A DNA stretch of 39,995 bases from positions 1-39,995 of the forward strand of contig JAHFEJ010000024.1 in the NCBI GenBank assembly GCA_023248535.1, read 5' to 3'. Every line of letters starts with the position of its first letter. Within the stretch, counting starts at the first letter, position 1. This document shows positions 37,169-39,995 of this stretch, in pieces. The notes under the pieces were generated by a model that was not told the DNA's origin, searched no databases, and was given only the letters and a program-made list of their open reading frames with translations. The position numbers and the translations under genes were made by a program. The stretch is from Nitrospinales bacterium (lineage in GTDB: Bacteria > Nitrospinota_A > UBA7883 > JACRGQ01).

Positions 37169-38110
37169 ATGGCAGATAGCAATAGCGCCGTAACCGGCCC
37201 GGCATCCGCCGTGCCGCTATTCAGCGTTGTCATTCCCACCTATAACCGCGCGGCGATTATCGGCAAGGCGGTGGAAAGCGTATTGGCGCAGACCTGCCGG
37301 GACTTTGAGATTGTCGTTGTGGATAACGGCGGTTCAGACAACACAAAGCAGGTGCTTGAACAGTATCGCAATCCTTCTATCCGCTATCATTGGCAGAGGG
37401 GAACGGGCGGTCCCGCCGGTCCGCGCAACACCGGCATAAGGCTGGCGCGCGGAACATATGTGGCATTTCTGGATTCCGACGATTGGTGGTATCCGGAAAA
37501 GCTGGCGAAGGTAAAACAGGCGTTGGATGCGCACCCCGGCGCCGCATTGATCCACCATCCGGTCGATGTCATTATGCGTTCCACCATGAAACCGGTTTAC
37601 ACCACCAAGGCGAAAGGGCCTGCCGTGTTTTCGGCATACGAAGATTTGCTGATCGAGGACAATTATATCGCCACCTCATCGGCGGTGGTGTTGCGTTCGG
37701 CGGTGTTGGACCTGGGCGGGTTTCGGGAGGACGATCTGCTTGTCGCGGTTGAGGATTTTGATCTCTGGCTGCGGCTTGCGCGGCAAGGATATGCGTTCGT
37801 GCCGATTCCCGAGCGATTGGGAGCGTTGTCCCAATGGGAAGGGAATCTTTCTTCGCTGGAGAGTCCAAAGCGTATGGCGCGGCTGGAGTATCTTGTCAGC
37901 CAGCACCTGCCGCACTTGCCGCCGTATTCCCCGGCGCGCAAGGGGGCGGAGGGGAACCTTTCATTTCAGCGCGCCCGGTTTTTTCATTCCCAGGGAAAAT
38001 TTATGGCGGCCATTGCGCAGTATCTGAAGTGTTTGCCGGGTGTTGTGCCCGTTTGCAAAGCGAAGGCGCTGGCGGGAATACTTCTTTGCCTCGCCCGTAT
38101 CCGGCGCTGA
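37169..38110 (+). CDS. Glycosyltransferase family 2
   Basis: 313 aa; FSVVIPTYNRAAIIGKAVESVLAQTCRDFEIVVVDNGGSDNT, GPRNTGIRLARGTYVAFLDSDDWW. Confidence 0.95.
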   Translation: MADSNSAVTGPASAVPLFSVVIPTYNRAAIIGKAVESVLAQTCRDFEIVVVDNGGSDNTKQVLEQYRNPSIRYHWQRGTGGPAGPRNTGIRLARGTYVAFLDSDDWWYPEKLAKVKQALDAHPGAALIHHPVDVIMRSTMKPVYTTKAKGPAVFSAYEDLLIEDNYIATSSAVVLRSAVLDLGGFREDDLLVAVEDFDLWLRLARQGYAFVPIPERLGALSQWEGNLSSLESPKRMARLEYLVSQHLPHLPPYSPARKGAEGNLSFQRARFFHSQGKFMAAIAQYLKCLPGVVPVCKAKALAGILLCLARIRR

Positions 38111-38126
38111 GGGGCGCTCTTCGTTC

Positions 38127-39599
38127 TTACCGGTTTTTAAGGTGCAATTTCTTCTGGGGAAGAATTGCCTTCATCTGGTAAACCGTCTCCACGATCAGCT
38201 CCTTGATTTTCCTGCCGAACGCGGTTCTCGGTTTTTTGGGAGGAACGATGGTCTGGTAAATGAGCCGCATGACATGGATGCCCCCCCATGTCCACTTGGG
38301 GAGAAGAACATACCAGTCGAAGAAACCCTGGTAGCCGATCAGCGTGCGGGGCGGAATGTTGGGGTTCTTGATCGCCACCTCCGAATAGTAGTTGGTGGTG
38401 TCCTTGATGTTCTTGTCGATCAGATTGTTTTCCAGACAGTGCGTCCAGAGCGCCGTGCCGGGCAGAGGCATAAAAATGGTGCATAGCACCCGGTGGGGTT
38501 TCAACTCGCGGTTTACTTCGATGGTTTCCCGTATGGTATCCATGGTTTCCCCGGGAACGCCGAGCATGTTGAAGCTTGAGGACATCATGCCGTGCTCGTG
38601 CACGATGTTGTAGGCCGCCAGCACCTGCTCCATGGAGACCTTTTTCTTGAGGATGACATTGCGGATGTTTTCGTTGCCGTTTTCAATGGCCATATTGACC
38701 ATGAAACAGCCGGCGTCGGCAAGATGTTTTGCCAGTTCTTCATTCATGTGATCCACGCGGGTCTGCACCATGAAAGGTTTATTGATCCGTTTTTTATATT
38801 CCTGGCAGAATTCCAGGACGCGCTCTTGGTTGAGCGTGAACATTTCGTCGGAAAAATAGAAGGAGGGCGCCTGGTATTTGTCGATAACGTACTCCATCTC
38901 GGCGAACACGTTGTCGAAACTCCGGTACCGCACGAACTTCCCTTTTCTTTTGTAAATGTCCATCAGCGCTTTGTTTTGGCAGAACGTGCAGGGGAACGGG
39001 CAACCCCGCGCCGTGAGAATGTTCGCGCCGGTCAATTCCGCCCGGTAATACTTAGGTTCCATCAGATCCCTGTTGGGAAAAGGAACCGAATCGAGGTCGT
39101 CCACCAGGTGCGGCGTACCGGTTCTGGTTATTTTTCCGCTGGAGGATTTTCCCCATATGCCGGTAACGGTTAGCGGATCCTTTCCGCTTTGGAACTTTTC
39201 CAAAAATTCGGGTATGACGTTCTCGGCTTCGCCCGTGCAGATGAAGTCAACTTCGGGTTCATTTATGCACTCTTCGGGCTGCAAAATGGGCTGTATCCCA
39301 CCCCAAATGACCGGGACTTTATAGCGGTTCCGCGCAATGCCGGAAAGCTGTTTCGTAATGTTGTAATCCTGAATCATCACTGAAAAGCCAACCATGTCCG
39401 GCTTATATTCGTCCATTTTCCGGACAAATCCTTCCACGATCCGCTCCGCGGTTGTTTTTGTCCACGACTGCTTTTTGTAAGGGGAAAAGTGAAACAACGC
39501 GGTCTGGTGACCCGCATTTCCCATTACCGCGCTGACATACATGATGTTGAGGGGGACTTCGCGTACCACGAATCCCGGATATACCAATAAAATTTTCAT
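38127..39599 (-). CDS. B12-binding-domain radical SAM protein (second copy)
   Basis: MKILLVYPGF..., ILTARGCPFPCTFCQN (CxxxCxxC), MAIENGNENIRNVILKK, FNMLGVPGETMDTI; ATG at 39599 preferred. Confidence 0.92.
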   Translation of the reverse strand: MKILLVYPGFVVREVPLNIMYVSAVMGNAGHQTALFHFSPYKKQSWTKTTAERIVEGFVRKMDEYKPDMVGFSVMIQDYNITKQLSGIARNRYKVPVIWGGIQPILQPEECINEPEVDFICTGEAENVIPEFLEKFQSGKDPLTVTGIWGKSSSGKITRTGTPHLVDDLDSVPFPNRDLMEPKYYRAELTGANILTARGCPFPCTFCQNKALMDIYKRKGKFVRYRSFDNVFAEMEYVIDKYQAPSFYFSDEMFTLNQERVLEFCQEYKKRINKPFMVQTRVDHMNEELAKHLADAGCFMVNMAIENGNENIRNVILKKKVSMEQVLAAYNIVHEHGMMSSSFNMLGVPGETMDTIRETIEVNRELKPHRVLCTIFMPLPGTALWTHCLENNLIDKNIKDTTNYYSEVAIKNPNIPPRTLIGYQGFFDWYVLLPKWTWGGIHVMRLIYQTIVPPKKPRTAFGRKIKELIVETVYQMKAILPQKKLHLKNR

Positions 39600-39847
39600 T
39601 TGGTCACTCCTGTTGCTTCGCAATAACCGCCAACTTAAAAAGCGTTTGGGCTTATCAAGCGAAAGGCGCGGATTATGTTTCTTGGTATTTTAAGCAATGT
39701 TGCGACACAATATCATATTGCCGGGTTCAAAACAATATTACAGCGGCCCCCCCAATCTCCGGTTAATGCTAATCACAATTCATGAAGAAACGTATTCCAA
39801 CCATGATTGACAATATCAACGCCACATATCCGGCCCGGCATGGCCTT

Positions 39848-39960
39848 CACCCACGGGGTGATTGGGGAGTTGCCTGGTACCATAGGTTTCAACCTGTGGA
39901 TTGCCGCGCCGGCGGCAATGCTATCTTGGCCCTTGCGGGCCAACAACAGAATGAATTCTG
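39848..39960. repeat. Segment with five short inverted repeats in tandem, possible dispersed repeat element
   Basis: TCACCC/GGGTGA (39847-39861), CCATAGGTT/AACCTGTGG (about 39881-39899, one G-T wobble), ATTGCCG/CGGCAAT (39900-39919), TTGGCCC/GGGCCAA (39926-39943), CAGAAT/ATTCTG (39947-39960). Confidence 0.55.
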
Positions 39961-39995
39961 ATACGATAAGCTCACGAGTAGGGGTTCCTGATACG

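Noticed and set aside
209-39599. CRISPR array, tRNA, rRNA or complete insertion sequence
   Set aside because: No regularly spaced repeats, tRNA/rRNA-like sequence or transposase motifs were recognised by eye.

Overview
The window is a dense, mostly plus-strand surface-polysaccharide (O-antigen, capsule or protein-glycan) biosynthesis locus of about 36 genes. No rRNA, tRNA, CRISPR array or complete mobile element was recognised. Three metabolic modules are visible. (1) About 2.1-14.3 kb is a tightly overlapped operon: StrS-type aminotransferase, NeuA-like cytidylyltransferase, PIG-L/LmbE deacetylase, an SpsF-like/radical-SAM-SPASM fusion, WbqC, a second radical-SAM-SPASM protein, a NeuB-like synthase, an SpsG/PseG-like protein, SpsF, a Gfo/Idh oxidoreductase, a GT-B-like protein and a second StrS-type aminotransferase. 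It looks like an atypical nonulosonic-acid-like sugar pathway. (2) About 20-30.5 kb contains a cyclase/formamidase-family protein, HpcH/HpaI aldolase, NodU/TobZ-type carbamoyltransferase, FkbM methyltransferase, KdsB-like CTP transferase, another radical SAM protein, Gfo/Idh, GmhA-like SIS protein, SAM methyltransferase, 2-hydroxyacid dehydrogenase and IMPase/CysQ-like phosphatase. This could be a non-canonical CMP-ulosonate pathway. (3) About 33.8-37.2 kb contains RfbF, RfbG, an RmlC-like epimerase and an SDR, a CDP-6-deoxyhexose branch. Wzx-like and Wzy-like membrane proteins, three GT-B-like surface-carbohydrate proteins, one GT2 and two B12-binding-type radical SAM proteins (minus strand) complete the locus. 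Points most worth checking are the fusion protein with a degenerate cytidylyltransferase motif, catalytic-motif deviations in the NeuB-like and PseG-like proteins, a 27-codon ORF fitted between the fusion gene and wbqC, the aldolase/KdsB module, the CTP-only sugar activation, and a hairpin-rich segment at the right edge. All family calls come from reading motifs by eye; no searches were run.
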